Source of the DNA: Bacillota bacterium
GTDB lineage: Bacteria > Bacillota > Clostridia > Christensenellales > DTU072
Length of the DNA stretch: 64,000 nucleotides
Reading direction: 5' to 3'
Assembly: GCA_023394875.1 (NCBI GenBank)
Contig: JAEXAB010000001.1
Location: 434,001-498,000 of the forward strand
Of this stretch, positions 24,517-33,044 are shown in pieces. A model generated the notes under the pieces. The model ran no database searches and had not been told where the DNA came from. It was given only the letters and a program-made list of their open reading frames with translations. The position numbers and the translations under genes were made by a program. Position 1 is the first letter of the stretch; each line of letters opens with the position of its first letter.

Positions 24517-24928
24517 CGTCGCCTTCCTCCATGCTAAGACAGTTATGCGGACAGAATTTTACACACGTACCGCATTGGTTGCAAACTATAGGATATTTGT
24601 AACCGCTTACAAAATGGATTGCCTTTGCAAAACAAGCTGCTTCGCATTTTTTGCACCCTATGCAATGGGACTTGTTAAGTTTAACCCCGCCACCCTCTCT
24701 TTTGGTTAGAGCGTCTGTGGGACAAACTTCTGCGCAGGCAGGTGTATCTGTGTTGCATCCGCGGCAATGGGTTGCGAAATAACTACTGCTAAGGCCTCCC
24801 AAAGTACGAATCCTTATAGCCGACATATTGTCGCTTAACGACTGATGATTAACTGTAGCGCATACTCTCTGACAAGAAAAGCATCCGATACATTTATTAA
24901 TTGCGTTAGATTTCAGATGTTTTGACAT
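24509..24928 (-). CDS. Four-cluster ferredoxin-like electron-transfer subunit for the AOR
   Basis: 139 residues. Sixteen cysteines arranged for about four [4Fe-4S] clusters: CIGCFSCQRVC, CRGCNTDTPACAEVC (with the loop insertion typical of DMSO reductase/HycB-type subunits), CIGCKKCEAAC and CNQCGTCVKFC. Such subunits wire AOR-family enzymes to other redox partners. Translationally coupled to the AOR gene (8-bp overlap). GAGG ribosome site lies upstream. Regulated from the promoter at 24941-24970. Confidence 0.88.
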   Translation of the reverse strand: MSKHLKSNAINKCIGCFSCQRVCATVNHQSLSDNMSAIRIRTLGGLSSSYFATHCRGCNTDTPACAEVCPTDALTKREGGGVKLNKSHCIGCKKCEAACFAKAIHFVSGYKYPIVCNQCGTCVKFCPHNCLSMEEGDDA

Positions 24929-24940
24929 AAATCCTCTTTG

Positions 24941-24970
24941 GTTATATTTAGTGATAATATTTTATCACAA
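24941..24970 (-). promoter_or_regulatory. AOR operon promoter containing a perfect 18-bp palindrome
   Basis: Minus strand: TTGTGA (24965-24970), 18-bp spacer, TATAAC (24941-24946). The spacer is largely the palindrome GTGATAA-AATA-TTATCAC (24951-24968), perfect 7-bp arms with a 4-bp centre, placed to block polymerase. Spacing (7-4-7) recalls Rex operators, but the bases do not match their consensus. Regulator unknown. Confidence 0.6.
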
Positions 24971-25235
24971 TAACTTTTTATAACAAACACATATATATAT
25001 GCATTTTGTGTAATAAAAAAGTAAATTGGTCTCTCAAATTTTGGCAGATAGGAGCTTTTTGACTTTCCATCAAATAAAAAAGCTTGAAAACTCTGTATGA
25101 ACCTTTTCTTTTAAGTTGCTGGAAGTGTTCCCATATTACACACAATGGGAGCGAATAAGCTCGCCCCCATTGTATATATTTTAGTTGTTTTGTGCTTGTT
25201 TGTAAGTACAAAATTTTAACTATAATTAAATCTCG
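24971..25235. other. Intergenic region with an inverted repeat
   Basis: No credible gene. A stem at 25142-25173 (ACAATGGG/CCCATTGT plus GCGA/TCGC, one mismatch, 6-nt loop) lies downstream of the small lipoprotein gene and could be its terminator, though the T-rich tail is on the opposite (plus-strand) side. A 77-codon frame at 24978-25211 has no ribosome site and no recognisable content. Confidence 0.5.
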
Positions 25236-25637
25236 CTAAGCCTCTTCTTTTACGTTTTGAATATATATTTTTTTGTTATCTATAATTCCGCTGCTTGTTT
25301 TTTCGGACGTATAGGATAAGGATTTGGTTTGACCGGGCGACAAAGTAACCTTTTCTTTTGAACTTACCGAGTTCATATTAAATACGTCCCCTCCCCTATA
25401 ACTGTATACCACTTCAAAACTAAGGGTCTTATTGGTTGTGTTTTCCACTACACCGCTATATTTAAGCGTTTTCCACTTGTCACCTGAATTCGTGCCAGAC
25501 TGTACCTCGTTTTTTACGATTTTTACTTTGCTCAATTTAATGCCGTCGACAACAACGGCGTTCTCCCTGCAGCCTACTAAAAGAAACATGGTTAGAATAA
25601 TAACTACAAACAAAACTATTGCGCATACTTTTTTCAT
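25236..25637 (-). CDS. Small lipoprotein with a FxLYD/DUF-type beta domain
   Basis: 133 residues; AGGAGGGAG fixes the ATG at 25637 (an earlier in-frame start codes for the ribosome site itself). Signal peptide with lipobox LLVGC, then a ~105-residue beta-rich domain (KTLKYSGVVENTTNKTLSFEVVYSYRGG, LSPGQTKSLSYT) resembling the FxLYD-like/transglutaminase-neighbour Ig folds seen in Firmicutes lipoproteins. Anchored outside the membrane. Function unknown; no operon partner. Confidence 0.75.
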   Translation of the reverse strand: MKKVCAIVLFVVIILTMFLLVGCRENAVVVDGIKLSKVKIVKNEVQSGTNSGDKWKTLKYSGVVENTTNKTLSFEVVYSYRGGDVFNMNSVSSKEKVTLSPGQTKSLSYTSEKTSSGIIDNKKIYIQNVKEEA

Positions 25638-25964
25638 AATACTACTCCCTCCTAAATTCATTTTTGAGCCTATTGTTTATCACAAAACGCCCGTTATGTC
25701 ATTATTTGTTTGGCGCGACTAAAAATTATTTCCGCAGAAAATTATTAATGTTTATTTTATTATATTATACTCTAGTCAGTAATTCAATATCTTTTGGAAA
25801 TCGGTCGAAACAGTTATTTTCAGGTCCTCTTTTTTCTAAAATTTCTATTAACCGAACCGTATTGTTTCGTCGTTGGAAAATCGGAAAATACATATGGGGC
25901 TCTTGATTTTGTTATTTTTTATGCCCGAAGGAGAAGACATACTGCTGCGTAAGTTCTCTGACTA
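25638..25964. other. Intergenic region, no gene seen
   Basis: 327 bp. A short frame ending at 25974 (MPEGEDILLRKFSDYCK) looks protein-like but has no upstream continuation, so I do not call it. Confidence 0.4.
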
Positions 25965-25993
25965 TTGTAAATAAATAATGCTAGTTGTATAAT
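25965..25993 (+). promoter_or_regulatory. Promoter of the flavodoxin-fold oxidoreductase gene
   Basis: TTGTAA (25965-25970), 17 bp, TATAAT (25988-25993), 40 bp before ATG 26033. Confidence 0.75.
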
Positions 25994-26032
25994 TAAAATA
26001 TGGCATAAAAGTTGGCTTTAAGGAGAAAAGTT

Positions 26033-26617
26033 ATGAAAACTGTAATAGTATATTATCATCCGTATAACAGAAGTTTTTGTCATGCTTTGCTTGAGGCGGC
26101 AAAGGAAGGGGCGGAAAATGCGGAATTGGAAGTTGACGTTATTGACCTTGACGCCGAAAAGTTTGATCCTGTTATGAGCGCTAATGATTTGCGGGGCTTT
26201 GTCAATCACGAAATGGTAGACGTTCAGGCAAAGGAGCTTTTTGGAAGAATAAGAAACGCCGACCATATGATTATGATTTTCCCTATTTGGTGGGAATTAA
26301 TGCCCGCAATGGTCAAAGGTTTTATTGACAAAGTAGTTTTTCCGGGTAGTTTTTATGAGCAAATACAAGGCGGTTTTGATATGCTTACACTTTTACCCAA
26401 TCTGAAAGTTACTATTATCACTACCATGAACACGCCTGCGCTTATGTATAAATTTGTCTATAAAAACGCCATTTACAGGGCGATGGTTAGCGGCACGTTC
26501 AAAAAAATCGGCATACGTAAGGTTAAATGGGTCAATTTCGGCATGGTTAAATTCACTAAGGAAGAAACACGCCAAAAATGGCTCAAAAAGACGGCGCAGA
26601 TTGGGGCTGGAAAATAG
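26033..26617 (+). CDS. NAD(P)H dehydrogenase (quinone)/flavodoxin-like fold oxidoreductase
   Basis: 194 residues; AAGGAGA at 26020-26026 supports ATG 26033. MKTVIVYYHPYNRSFCHALLEAA is the FMN phosphate-binding loop of the NQO1/MdaB/KefF family, and MIMIFPIWWELMPAMVKGFIDKVVFPG is the family's signature second block. Likely reduces quinones or other acceptors with NAD(P)H through a bound flavin. Monocistronic from the promoter at 25965-25993. Physiological substrate unknown. Confidence 0.88.
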   Translation: MKTVIVYYHPYNRSFCHALLEAAKEGAENAELEVDVIDLDAEKFDPVMSANDLRGFVNHEMVDVQAKELFGRIRNADHMIMIFPIWWELMPAMVKGFIDKVVFPGSFYEQIQGGFDMLTLLPNLKVTIITTMNTPALMYKFVYKNAIYRAMVSGTFKKIGIRKVKWVNFGMVKFTKEETRQKWLKKTAQIGAGK

Positions 26618-26658
26618 TTTTTACGGTTTTTTACCCCCATGTGTTTTCGCGGCGGGTA

Positions 26659-26687
26659 TTGCTCTTTTGTAAAAAATGGACTATACT
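26659..26687 (+). promoter_or_regulatory. Promoter of the CoA-transferase gene
   Basis: TTGCTC (26659-26664), 17 bp, TATACT (26682-26687), then GAGG at 26712-26715 before ATG 26721. Confidence 0.7.
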
Positions 26688-26720
26688 AAGGGTATTATTA
26701 CATAAAAATACGAGGTGTTT

Positions 26721-28334
26721 ATGTCCAATAACGATATTCAAAAGAAAGCGCAGTGCGCTCAGATTATTATTAACGACCTTATCAAAAGACTAGCTATCGA
26801 CAAAATCTATCCCACTACTTTTATAGCCGATGCCGATAAAGAGGCTTTGTTCAAACAATCATTTTTGAAAGAAAATCCATTCCCCAGCGTCATTGCTCTT
26901 GTTTTGGCATCTTTGAGGAAAAAAGCCGTAAACAGACTGTTTGAAAAGGAAGATATTTTGCAAACGCCAGTCATTGCGGCTATCCTTTCTTTGTGTTCTT
27001 CTCTGGCTACCGATATCGGCGCGCTAAGGGGTGACAACGTGTCCGATACGAAGATTTATTCGGATATATCCTTTGCCGGACTGCAAGCAATCAGGCTTTA
27101 TATGGCTGACCACAAAGAAAAGACGTTCAAAAAAGCCAGATGCAATTCGGCAATCAGGGTGGACAACGCCATAAACGGATCCTTTTATAAGTATAAGACA
27201 AAGGACAACAGATTTGTTTCCTTCCATGTTTATTATCAGTCCCAGCAGGAAAAACTGGTCAAGGCGTTAGGTTTGAAGAAAGAATCCAAAGACTTCAAAC
27301 TCTTATCGGCAAGTAGGGATATAAAATATCTAAATAAAGTTTGCCGACAATATAACGCTATGGACTTAGAAAATCTTGCTTTTGAATGCGGAGCCTGCGC
27401 ATGTATGCTTAGAGACCGTCAGGAATGGGAAAGTTCGGACGTAGGCAAGGCGGTAAAAGCTATGCCCCTTATTAAGTTTAATGATAACGGCGTAAAGAAT
27501 ATCCCTATCTGGGGCAAACCGAATTCTAGAGGGCCTCTTTCCGGCATTAAGGTACTGGATATCACTCATATCATAGCCGGCCCGGCATGTTCTAGAATAC
27601 TTGCCGAATACGGCGCCGACGTGTTGTTGGTAAGACGCGGAAAATTCCTTGACCAGGAGCAGGCCATGCTGGAGCTTGACGGCTGGGCAGGCAAAAATTC
27701 TATACAGCTTGATCTAAACGTTCAAGAAGATTTGGCAAAAATAAAAGAGCTAATTAAACAGGCTGACGTTATTACCTATTCCTATCAAAACGGCTGTTTT
27801 GATAAATTCGGCTTGTCCGTTGAGGAAATAAAAAAACTAAATCCCAACGTCATTTATTCGGCGATGAATTGTTTCTCCGACACCGTTTGGAAGGAAAGAC
27901 CGGGTTGGGCGCCGCTAGCCGAAGACATTACCGGACTAAGTATCAGAAACGGCTCCAAAGAAAACCCGATAAACCTTAACGGCGTACCTCTCGATTATAT
28001 CCCCGGCTTTATACTGGCTTTGGGAACGCTAAAGGCAATCAGGCAAAAATTAATAGACGGGACAACTTACACCGTCACAACCTCTCTTACCAGAGGCGCG
28101 CAATACCTACACGAATGCACCGATCTTTGCCAGGAAACTACCGAAAAAGATTTTAATAATTCCGCTGTAGCAACAACCGACGAAACAAATAAGTTTACTG
28201 CCCTTAGAACTTACGTTGACAACAACGCAATTGGCAAAGTGGGCTTCCCCTCCCCCGCAACGTACAACACCACCTATCCCGATTTAGTTCAAAATATGAA
28301 CTTCCTCGACGGAAGGTCGGGTTTTAACAGCTGA
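26721..28334 (+). CDS. Family III CoA-transferase (CaiB/BaiF), rearranged two-half form
   Basis: 537 residues. The region from about 265 is the CaiB/BaiF N-terminal Rossmann half: GPLSGIKVLDITHIIAGPACSRI, LAEYGADVLLVRR, DVITYSYQNGCFDKFGLS, NPNVIYSAMNCFS, and VPLDYIPGFILALGTLKAI, whose Asp sits where the catalytic Asp of formyl-CoA transferase lies. The first 265 residues resemble the C-terminal half of the same family (NGSFYKYKTKDNRFVSFHVYY and LENLAFECGACACMLRDRQEW before an MPLIKF end). So the halves are in permuted order, as in a subgroup of long CaiB proteins. Would move CoA between acyl groups; substrates unknown. Confidence 0.8.
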   Translation: MSNNDIQKKAQCAQIIINDLIKRLAIDKIYPTTFIADADKEALFKQSFLKENPFPSVIALVLASLRKKAVNRLFEKEDILQTPVIAAILSLCSSLATDIGALRGDNVSDTKIYSDISFAGLQAIRLYMADHKEKTFKKARCNSAIRVDNAINGSFYKYKTKDNRFVSFHVYYQSQQEKLVKALGLKKESKDFKLLSASRDIKYLNKVCRQYNAMDLENLAFECGACACMLRDRQEWESSDVGKAVKAMPLIKFNDNGVKNIPIWGKPNSRGPLSGIKVLDITHIIAGPACSRILAEYGADVLLVRRGKFLDQEQAMLELDGWAGKNSIQLDLNVQEDLAKIKELIKQADVITYSYQNGCFDKFGLSVEEIKKLNPNVIYSAMNCFSDTVWKERPGWAPLAEDITGLSIRNGSKENPINLNGVPLDYIPGFILALGTLKAIRQKLIDGTTYTVTTSLTRGAQYLHECTDLCQETTEKDFNNSAVATTDETNKFTALRTYVDNNAIGKVGFPSPATYNTTYPDLVQNMNFLDGRSGFNS

Positions 28335-28368
28335 CTTTTGCACCATAATATGATATCATAATTGAACA

Positions 28369-28400
28369 GCATGAGGCTATATTTAGTCTCGTGCCTTTTA
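28369..28400 (+). terminator. Terminator of the CoA-transferase gene
   Basis: Eleven-pair stem with G:T pairs (28369-28379 with 28384-28394), TATT loop, then CTTTTATT, 35 bp past the stop. Confidence 0.7.
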
Positions 28401-28416
28401 TTATATAAAATAATGG

Positions 28417-28626
28417 CTATTTGCCTAATTTTGCTGTATAGCCGGCGTTTTGGACGGCGGATATAATCTCTTCGGGGTTGATTGGGTTAGGGGACGTGAT
28501 TGTGGCTCTTTTCTTCTTTAGGTCGACGGTGACGGAAACACCGCTTATTGCGTTGAGGGCGTCTTCTACGCGTTTTACGCAGTGGCTACAGCTCATACCT
28601 TCTACTTTTATAATGATTTCTTTCAT
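28417..28626 (-). CDS. copZ: Possible free CopZ-like copper chaperone made by internal initiation within copA
   Basis: In frame with copA, the codons K-G-D-N-K-M include AAGGAGA (28634-28640) ending 7 nt before an ATG at 28626, an ideal translation start. The product would be 69 residues, MKEIIIKVEGMSCSHCVKRV and on, the exact length and layout of stand-alone CopZ chaperones that carry Cu(I) to CopA. Either a former copA-copZ pair fused by loss of the copA stop and kept its ribosome site, or both fusion and free chaperone are produced. Not provable from sequence alone. Confidence 0.5.
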   Translation of the reverse strand: MKEIIIKVEGMSCSHCVKRVEDALNAISGVSVTVDLKKKRATITSPNPINPEEIISAVQNAGYTAKLGK

Positions 28627-30888
28627 TTTGTTGTCTCCTTTGGCTATTTTGACGTAGCGTAGTCTAAGGGCGTTCAGTACTACGCAGATACTGGACAGGC
28701 TCATGGTAAGGGCGCCTATCATGGGATTTAGTTTTAGTCCGTTAAGGCTGTAAAAGACTCCAGCGGCAAGAGGAATGCAGACGGTGTTGTAGAAAAACGC
28801 CCAAAACAAGTTTTCTTTGACGTTTTTTATGGTGGCGCGACTAAGTTTAATGAGAGTAACGACGTCCATAAGGTCGTTTTTCATCAAAACAACGTCAGCG
28901 CTCTGAATAGCTATGTCGGTGCCTGCGCCTATAGCTATACCCACATCGGCAGATGCAAGGGCGGGCGCGTCGTTAATTCCGTCGCCCACAAAGCCTACTT
29001 TGTTGCCTTGTTGTCTTAGCGCTGTTATTTCCGCTTCTTTGTTTTCGGGTAAGACGTTGGCTATATATTTTTCTATGCCCACTTCTTTGGCAATAACTTC
29101 GGCGGTGATTTCGTTATCGCCTGTAAGCATTATTACGTTAAGACCCATACTTTTTAGCAGTTTTATAGCGGCTTGGGAGTTTTCTTTTACGGAATCCGCC
29201 ACCGCTATTATGCCTAATATTCTTTCTTCGTCAGAAATTATTACCGGTGTTTGTCCCTTTTGCCCTATGGAAATCAGCATTTCTTTAGCTTTAGTTGTAT
29301 CCTTTACCTTTTCTTCTATATAGCTTAGTTTGCCTATAAAATACTTCTTTCCTTCTATATCTCCGCTCACTCCCTTGCCAGTTACGCTTACAAAATTATT
29401 GACAGAGCCTATTTCTATTTTATTAAAAGCAGCATATTCTATAATTGCTTCGCCCAAAGGATGTTCACTCTGTTTTTCCAAAGTTGCGGTTATCTTTACA
29501 AGCTCTTTTTCTTCGTAATCAAAAGTATATACCGAAGTAACTTTCATTTTTCCGTAAGTTATCGTGCCTGTTTTGTCCATTACTACGGTGTTAATAAGGT
29601 GAGACAATTCCAGCGCTTCGCTGGACTTTATAAGTATTCCGTTTTCGGCACCCTTACCCGTACCGACCATAATGGCTACAGGAGTAGCTAAACCCAATGC
29701 GCAGGGGCAGGAAATAACCAGTACAGATACCGCAATATTGAAGGAAAACTCAAAATTATTGCCGATAATCATCCATACGACAAAGGCAATTACGGCAATA
29801 CCAAGCACTATGGGCACGAATACGCCGGCTATTTTGTCGGCTAATTTTGCTATGGGCGCTTTTGTGGCAACTGCGTTTTCCACAAGGTCAATAATTTTTG
29901 AAAGGACGGTATCTTTGCCTATCGCGTTTACTTTTACTTTAAGAAAGCCGTTTTTATTGACCGTTCCGCCGATAACTTTGCTTCCGATACTTTTTTCTAC
30001 GGGAACGCTCTCTCCGCTAACCATCGCTTCATCTACGTAGCTGTCCCCTTCTATTACAATACCGTCACAGCTTATTGCTTCACCGCTCTTTATCAACACG
30101 ATATCGCCGACAGTCAAGTCTTCCACCGCTATTGTTATTTCATCTCCGTTACGAATAACGACCGCGGTTTTCGGGGCAAGGTTAATAAGTTTTTCTATGG
30201 CTTGCCCGGTTTTCTTTTTGGATAAACTCTCCAGATACTTTCCTAAAGTAATAAGGGATAATATCATTACCGCCGATTCGAAATACAAATCGTGGTGATA
30301 CTTCATCACTCCGTGCATATTGCCCTTGCCTAGGTTGTAGCTCATTATAAAAATGGCTATAATTCCGTAAAGTATTGACGCGCTAGCCCCTAAGGCTATT
30401 AGGGTATCCATATTGGGTTGTCTTTTTATTAAATTGCGGAAACCGTTTATAAAATACGACTTATTGACAATAGCTACGGGCAACGTCAATAATAATTGCA
30501 AAAAAGCGTAGCTTACCGCGTTATTTACTCCGCTAAAAAACTTCGGCAGCGGTAATTTTATCATATGCCCCATAGATACGTACATAATAAGCACCATAAA
30601 CAAAAGGGAAAAAATAAGTCTTACTTTCATGCTGTCGCTGTTTATTTCCAGTTTGTTTTTTTGTGCTTCTTTTTTCTCCTGGGGTAACGATGCCTTGTAT
30701 CCGGCATTGTTTACTGCCGATATTATTTCTTCTTCTGTTAATACTTTGTCGTCGAAGTCAACAAGCATACTGTCGGTCATCAGGCTGACCGATATATCGT
30801 TTATACCGTCTTTTTTCTTGACGGCTTTTTCCACGGCGCTGACGCAGGAAGCGCAGGTCATTCCTTCCACGGTAAATTTTTGCTTCAT
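28417..30888 (-). CDS. copA: Copper-translocating P-type ATPase with HMA domains at both ends
   Basis: 823 residues from the ATG at 30888. Exports Cu(I). Order: N-terminal heavy-metal-associated domain with MTCASC (residues 1-70), membrane helices, actuator with GEAISCDG and MVSGESVPVEK, the CPC transport motif ISCPCALGLATPVAI, phosphorylation motif VVMDKTGTITYG, HP motif SEHPLGEAI, GDGINDAPAL, final helices, then a C-terminal 69-residue HMA with MSCSHC that looks like a complete CopZ. The junction contains an in-frame SD-ATG (see 28417-28626). No Shine-Dalgarno precedes 30888; a promoter-like -10 lies 6 nt upstream. The TTG at 30906 would lie upstream of the transcript. Confidence 0.92.
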   Translation of the reverse strand: MKQKFTVEGMTCASCVSAVEKAVKKKDGINDISVSLMTDSMLVDFDDKVLTEEEIISAVNNAGYKASLPQEKKEAQKNKLEINSDSMKVRLIFSLLFMVLIMYVSMGHMIKLPLPKFFSGVNNAVSYAFLQLLLTLPVAIVNKSYFINGFRNLIKRQPNMDTLIALGASASILYGIIAIFIMSYNLGKGNMHGVMKYHHDLYFESAVMILSLITLGKYLESLSKKKTGQAIEKLINLAPKTAVVIRNGDEITIAVEDLTVGDIVLIKSGEAISCDGIVIEGDSYVDEAMVSGESVPVEKSIGSKVIGGTVNKNGFLKVKVNAIGKDTVLSKIIDLVENAVATKAPIAKLADKIAGVFVPIVLGIAVIAFVVWMIIGNNFEFSFNIAVSVLVISCPCALGLATPVAIMVGTGKGAENGILIKSSEALELSHLINTVVMDKTGTITYGKMKVTSVYTFDYEEKELVKITATLEKQSEHPLGEAIIEYAAFNKIEIGSVNNFVSVTGKGVSGDIEGKKYFIGKLSYIEEKVKDTTKAKEMLISIGQKGQTPVIISDEERILGIIAVADSVKENSQAAIKLLKSMGLNVIMLTGDNEITAEVIAKEVGIEKYIANVLPENKEAEITALRQQGNKVGFVGDGINDAPALASADVGIAIGAGTDIAIQSADVVLMKNDLMDVVTLIKLSRATIKNVKENLFWAFFYNTVCIPLAAGVFYSLNGLKLNPMIGALTMSLSSICVVLNALRLRYVKIAKGDNKMKEIIIKVEGMSCSHCVKRVEDALNAISGVSVTVDLKKKRATITSPNPINPEEIISAVQNAGYTAKLGK

Positions 30889-30894
30889 ATATAT

Positions 30895-30922
30895 ATGATA
30901 ACACAAAACCTTATAAATACAA
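30895..30922 (-). promoter_or_regulatory. Candidate copA promoter placed next to the start codon
   Basis: Minus strand: TTGTAT (30917-30922), 16-bp spacer, TATCAT (30895-30900); the ATG at 30888 is 6 nt downstream of the -10, with no ribosome site. Weaker boxes than at 3232-3260. Confidence 0.45.
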
Positions 30923-30958
30923 TAAACATCTAAAAGACTTTCTATTAAATATTCGGTA

Positions 30959-30987
30959 TTGAAAATTAGCCTTAACCGTGCTATACT
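30959..30987 (+). promoter_or_regulatory. Promoter of the sugar transporter gene
   Basis: TTGAAA (30959-30964), 17 bp, TATACT (30982-30987), 35 bp before ATG 31023. Confidence 0.75.
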
Positions 30988-31022
30988 GTTTTAGTTATTA
31001 TCATACTTCAGGAGAAAAATCA

Positions 31023-32522
31023 ATGACAAATTTTTTGCATAAGCTTTTTGGCACCAACCCCAATGAAGGTGTTCAGCCTAAAGAAGCTTTAAGCTACAGT
31101 GTTGCAGGTTTAGGGCAAAACCTTATCTGCGGACTTGTCGGTTCCTATATCAGCTATTATTATACCAACGGCTTACTAATCGCTCCTACTACCGTAGGTC
31201 TTATTATGCTATTTATTCGTATTTTTGACGCGCTTAACGACCCTATTATGGGTAGCGTAGTAGATAGAACACGTACTAAGTACGGAAAATGCCGCCCTTT
31301 CCTTTTGTGGCTGCCTATTCCTATTGCCATAAATACAGTTTTGTTGTTCCTTCCATTAAACCCAAATACCACCTCAACTATTGCCGTTATGACGGTTATT
31401 TATCTAATTTGGAGCGTACTTTATACTATAGTTGACGTTCCTTATTGGGGTCTTGCCACGGCTATGACTTCGGAAACCAACCAAAGAGGCACTATCCTTA
31501 CCGTTGCCCGTCTTTTCTGCACCTTGGGCGCCGGCGTGATTTCCATACTTATCCCCAACATTTCGGGTGCTTGGATTGCTCCGTATACCAACGCTGACGG
31601 CGCTATTATGGAAGGTAGCGAAGGTCTTGCCGCCGCCGCTTTGCGTCAGAATTATTGGTGGCTTTCTCTTATAATAGTAGCAATAGCAATACCCACGTTC
31701 TTTATTGGCTTTAAGAATACCAAAGAAAGATTTTACAGCGAAGAAGCTGCCCGTTCTTTGAAACAAAATCTGAAACTTCTTTTCAAAAACAAACCTTTAT
31801 TGTTGATTGTTTTAAGCGGTATTTTGGGTAGCGGAAAAATGCTCTATATGTACAGCGGAATTTACGTAGCCCAATATAACCTTGCGGAAATGGGCGTTAA
31901 TATACTTGGTATGAGAGGAGCCGGATTATTTACCTTGATTACTATGGCGGTAGTACCCGGCGGATTAATCGCATCGATAATGGTGCCTTGGTTTACCAAA
32001 AAATTCGGTAAAAAAGCTACCTTTATTTGGTCTCACATATTCGGCGGAGTTGTTATGTTTGTAATGTACTTCGTCGGCTGGAAGAGTAATGCCGGTCTTA
32101 TTATTAATTTAGTCGGCCTGGTCTTACTTGGTATACCGCAAGGTTTCAGCAATATAATAACCTATGCCATGATAGCCGACACCGTCGATTACCTGGAGTG
32201 GAAAGAAGGCACAAGAGCGGAGGGTATCTGCTTTGCCATGCAGACCTTTATCAACAAAATCGGTATGGCAATAGGCGCCGCCGTTACTTGCTTCGGTCTT
32301 GGCTGGGCGGGAATAAACGCCATAGACGTGGCTACCTATACTCTAGCCGGCAACGAAAGAGGACTGGACATATTGTTTATGATTTCCACCCTTGTACCCG
32401 CTATCTGTATGGTTGCCTGCGCTATACCTTTGTTCTTCTATAACTTTGACGAAAAAGCGCAAGCTAAGGCTGTAGCCGAAATAGCACAACGTAAAGCTGC
32501 TAGCGAAGGTCAATCCGCATAA
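31023..32522 (+). CDS. GPH-family (glycoside-pentoside-hexuronide):cation symporter, MFS
   Basis: 499 residues, about twelve membrane segments. The opening KEALSYSVAGLGQNLICGLVGSY and the block IRIFDALNDPIMGSVVDRTRTKYGKCRPFLLW (D-P-x-x-G-x-x-x-D-R-T) are diagnostic of the MelB/GPH group; TVDYLEWKEGTRAEGICF is the second conserved motif. Takes up a sugar or glycoside with Na+ or H+; the sugar cannot be told and no glycoside hydrolase is adjacent. AGGAG supports ATG 31023. An unknown TTG-start gene follows after 25 bp and may be co-transcribed. Confidence 0.88.
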   Translation: MTNFLHKLFGTNPNEGVQPKEALSYSVAGLGQNLICGLVGSYISYYYTNGLLIAPTTVGLIMLFIRIFDALNDPIMGSVVDRTRTKYGKCRPFLLWLPIPIAINTVLLFLPLNPNTTSTIAVMTVIYLIWSVLYTIVDVPYWGLATAMTSETNQRGTILTVARLFCTLGAGVISILIPNISGAWIAPYTNADGAIMEGSEGLAAAALRQNYWWLSLIIVAIAIPTFFIGFKNTKERFYSEEAARSLKQNLKLLFKNKPLLLIVLSGILGSGKMLYMYSGIYVAQYNLAEMGVNILGMRGAGLFTLITMAVVPGGLIASIMVPWFTKKFGKKATFIWSHIFGGVVMFVMYFVGWKSNAGLIINLVGLVLLGIPQGFSNIITYAMIADTVDYLEWKEGTRAEGICFAMQTFINKIGMAIGAAVTCFGLGWAGINAIDVATYTLAGNERGLDILFMISTLVPAICMVACAIPLFFYNFDEKAQAKAVAEIAQRKAASEGQSA

Positions 32523-32547
32523 AACTAGCTGTTAAGGAGGTAATTCT

Positions 32548-33039
32548 TTGATATTGACGTTACCGAAAAAGTTCAATTATGCCGTAGAGGACATTTACGT
32601 ACCCTTAGATGAGCCTATGTTCAAGATTACCCTAATAATAGGAGGAATCTTGCTCTACAACATTAACGGCGGTCTAATCGCGCAGATTTTTGTCAAAGAA
32701 AATACCGCCACTGCTACAGTAGCCGACGGCGCATCCTTAAAAATAGAAAGAAAAGCCGACGGATTTTCTATAAGTCACCTGGAAGTTTCCGTTGAGGAAA
32801 AGAAAAAAATAACCCGTCCGACTAGCGAAAGGTTATTAAAGGAAGAATATATTCTGTTTGGCAAGCCCGAAAACAGCCAGTATCAGATATTCGAAAAGAA
32901 ACCTAACCTAGTAAAACCCGACGTTGCCGCAACGGTAATCCCCGTACCTCTAGATGATAACTTAATAAGAGTAAAAATAGAAGAGGGTTGCAACGTACTT
33001 CGAATTCTTTCCATAATATTATCGATATCATTACTGTAA
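32548..33039 (+). CDS. Unknown protein with a TTG start
   Basis: 163 residues, not recognised. A perfect AAGGAGGT (32533-32540) 7 nt before TTG 32548 decides the start; there is no ATG nearby. Alternating hydrophobic/charged stretches suggest a beta-rich soluble fold (FKITLIIGGILLYNINGGLIAQIF, ASLKIERKADGFSISH), with a short hydrophobic end. No signal peptide. It probably shares the sugar transporter transcript, which ends at the hairpin 33045-33074. Function unknown. Confidence 0.65.
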   Translation: MILTLPKKFNYAVEDIYVPLDEPMFKITLIIGGILLYNINGGLIAQIFVKENTATATVADGASLKIERKADGFSISHLEVSVEEKKKITRPTSERLLKEEYILFGKPENSQYQIFEKKPNLVKPDVAATVIPVPLDDNLIRVKIEEGCNVLRILSIILSISLL

Positions 33040-33044
33040 AATAA

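Noticed and set aside
24951..24968. Rex (NADH-sensing) or CRP/FNR operator
   Set aside because: Spacing is similar to Rex but the arm sequence differs from TTGTTAA/TTGTGAA; it also fails the CRP (TGTGA-N6-TCACA) and FNR (TTGAT-N4-ATCAA) patterns.
24978..25211. 77-codon minus-strand frame in the gap after the AOR promoter
   Set aside because: No ribosome site, odd composition, overlaps an inverted repeat; not called.
30889..30906. copA start at TTG 30906
   Set aside because: It overlaps the candidate -10 region, has no ribosome site, and adds residues not expected before the HMA domain.
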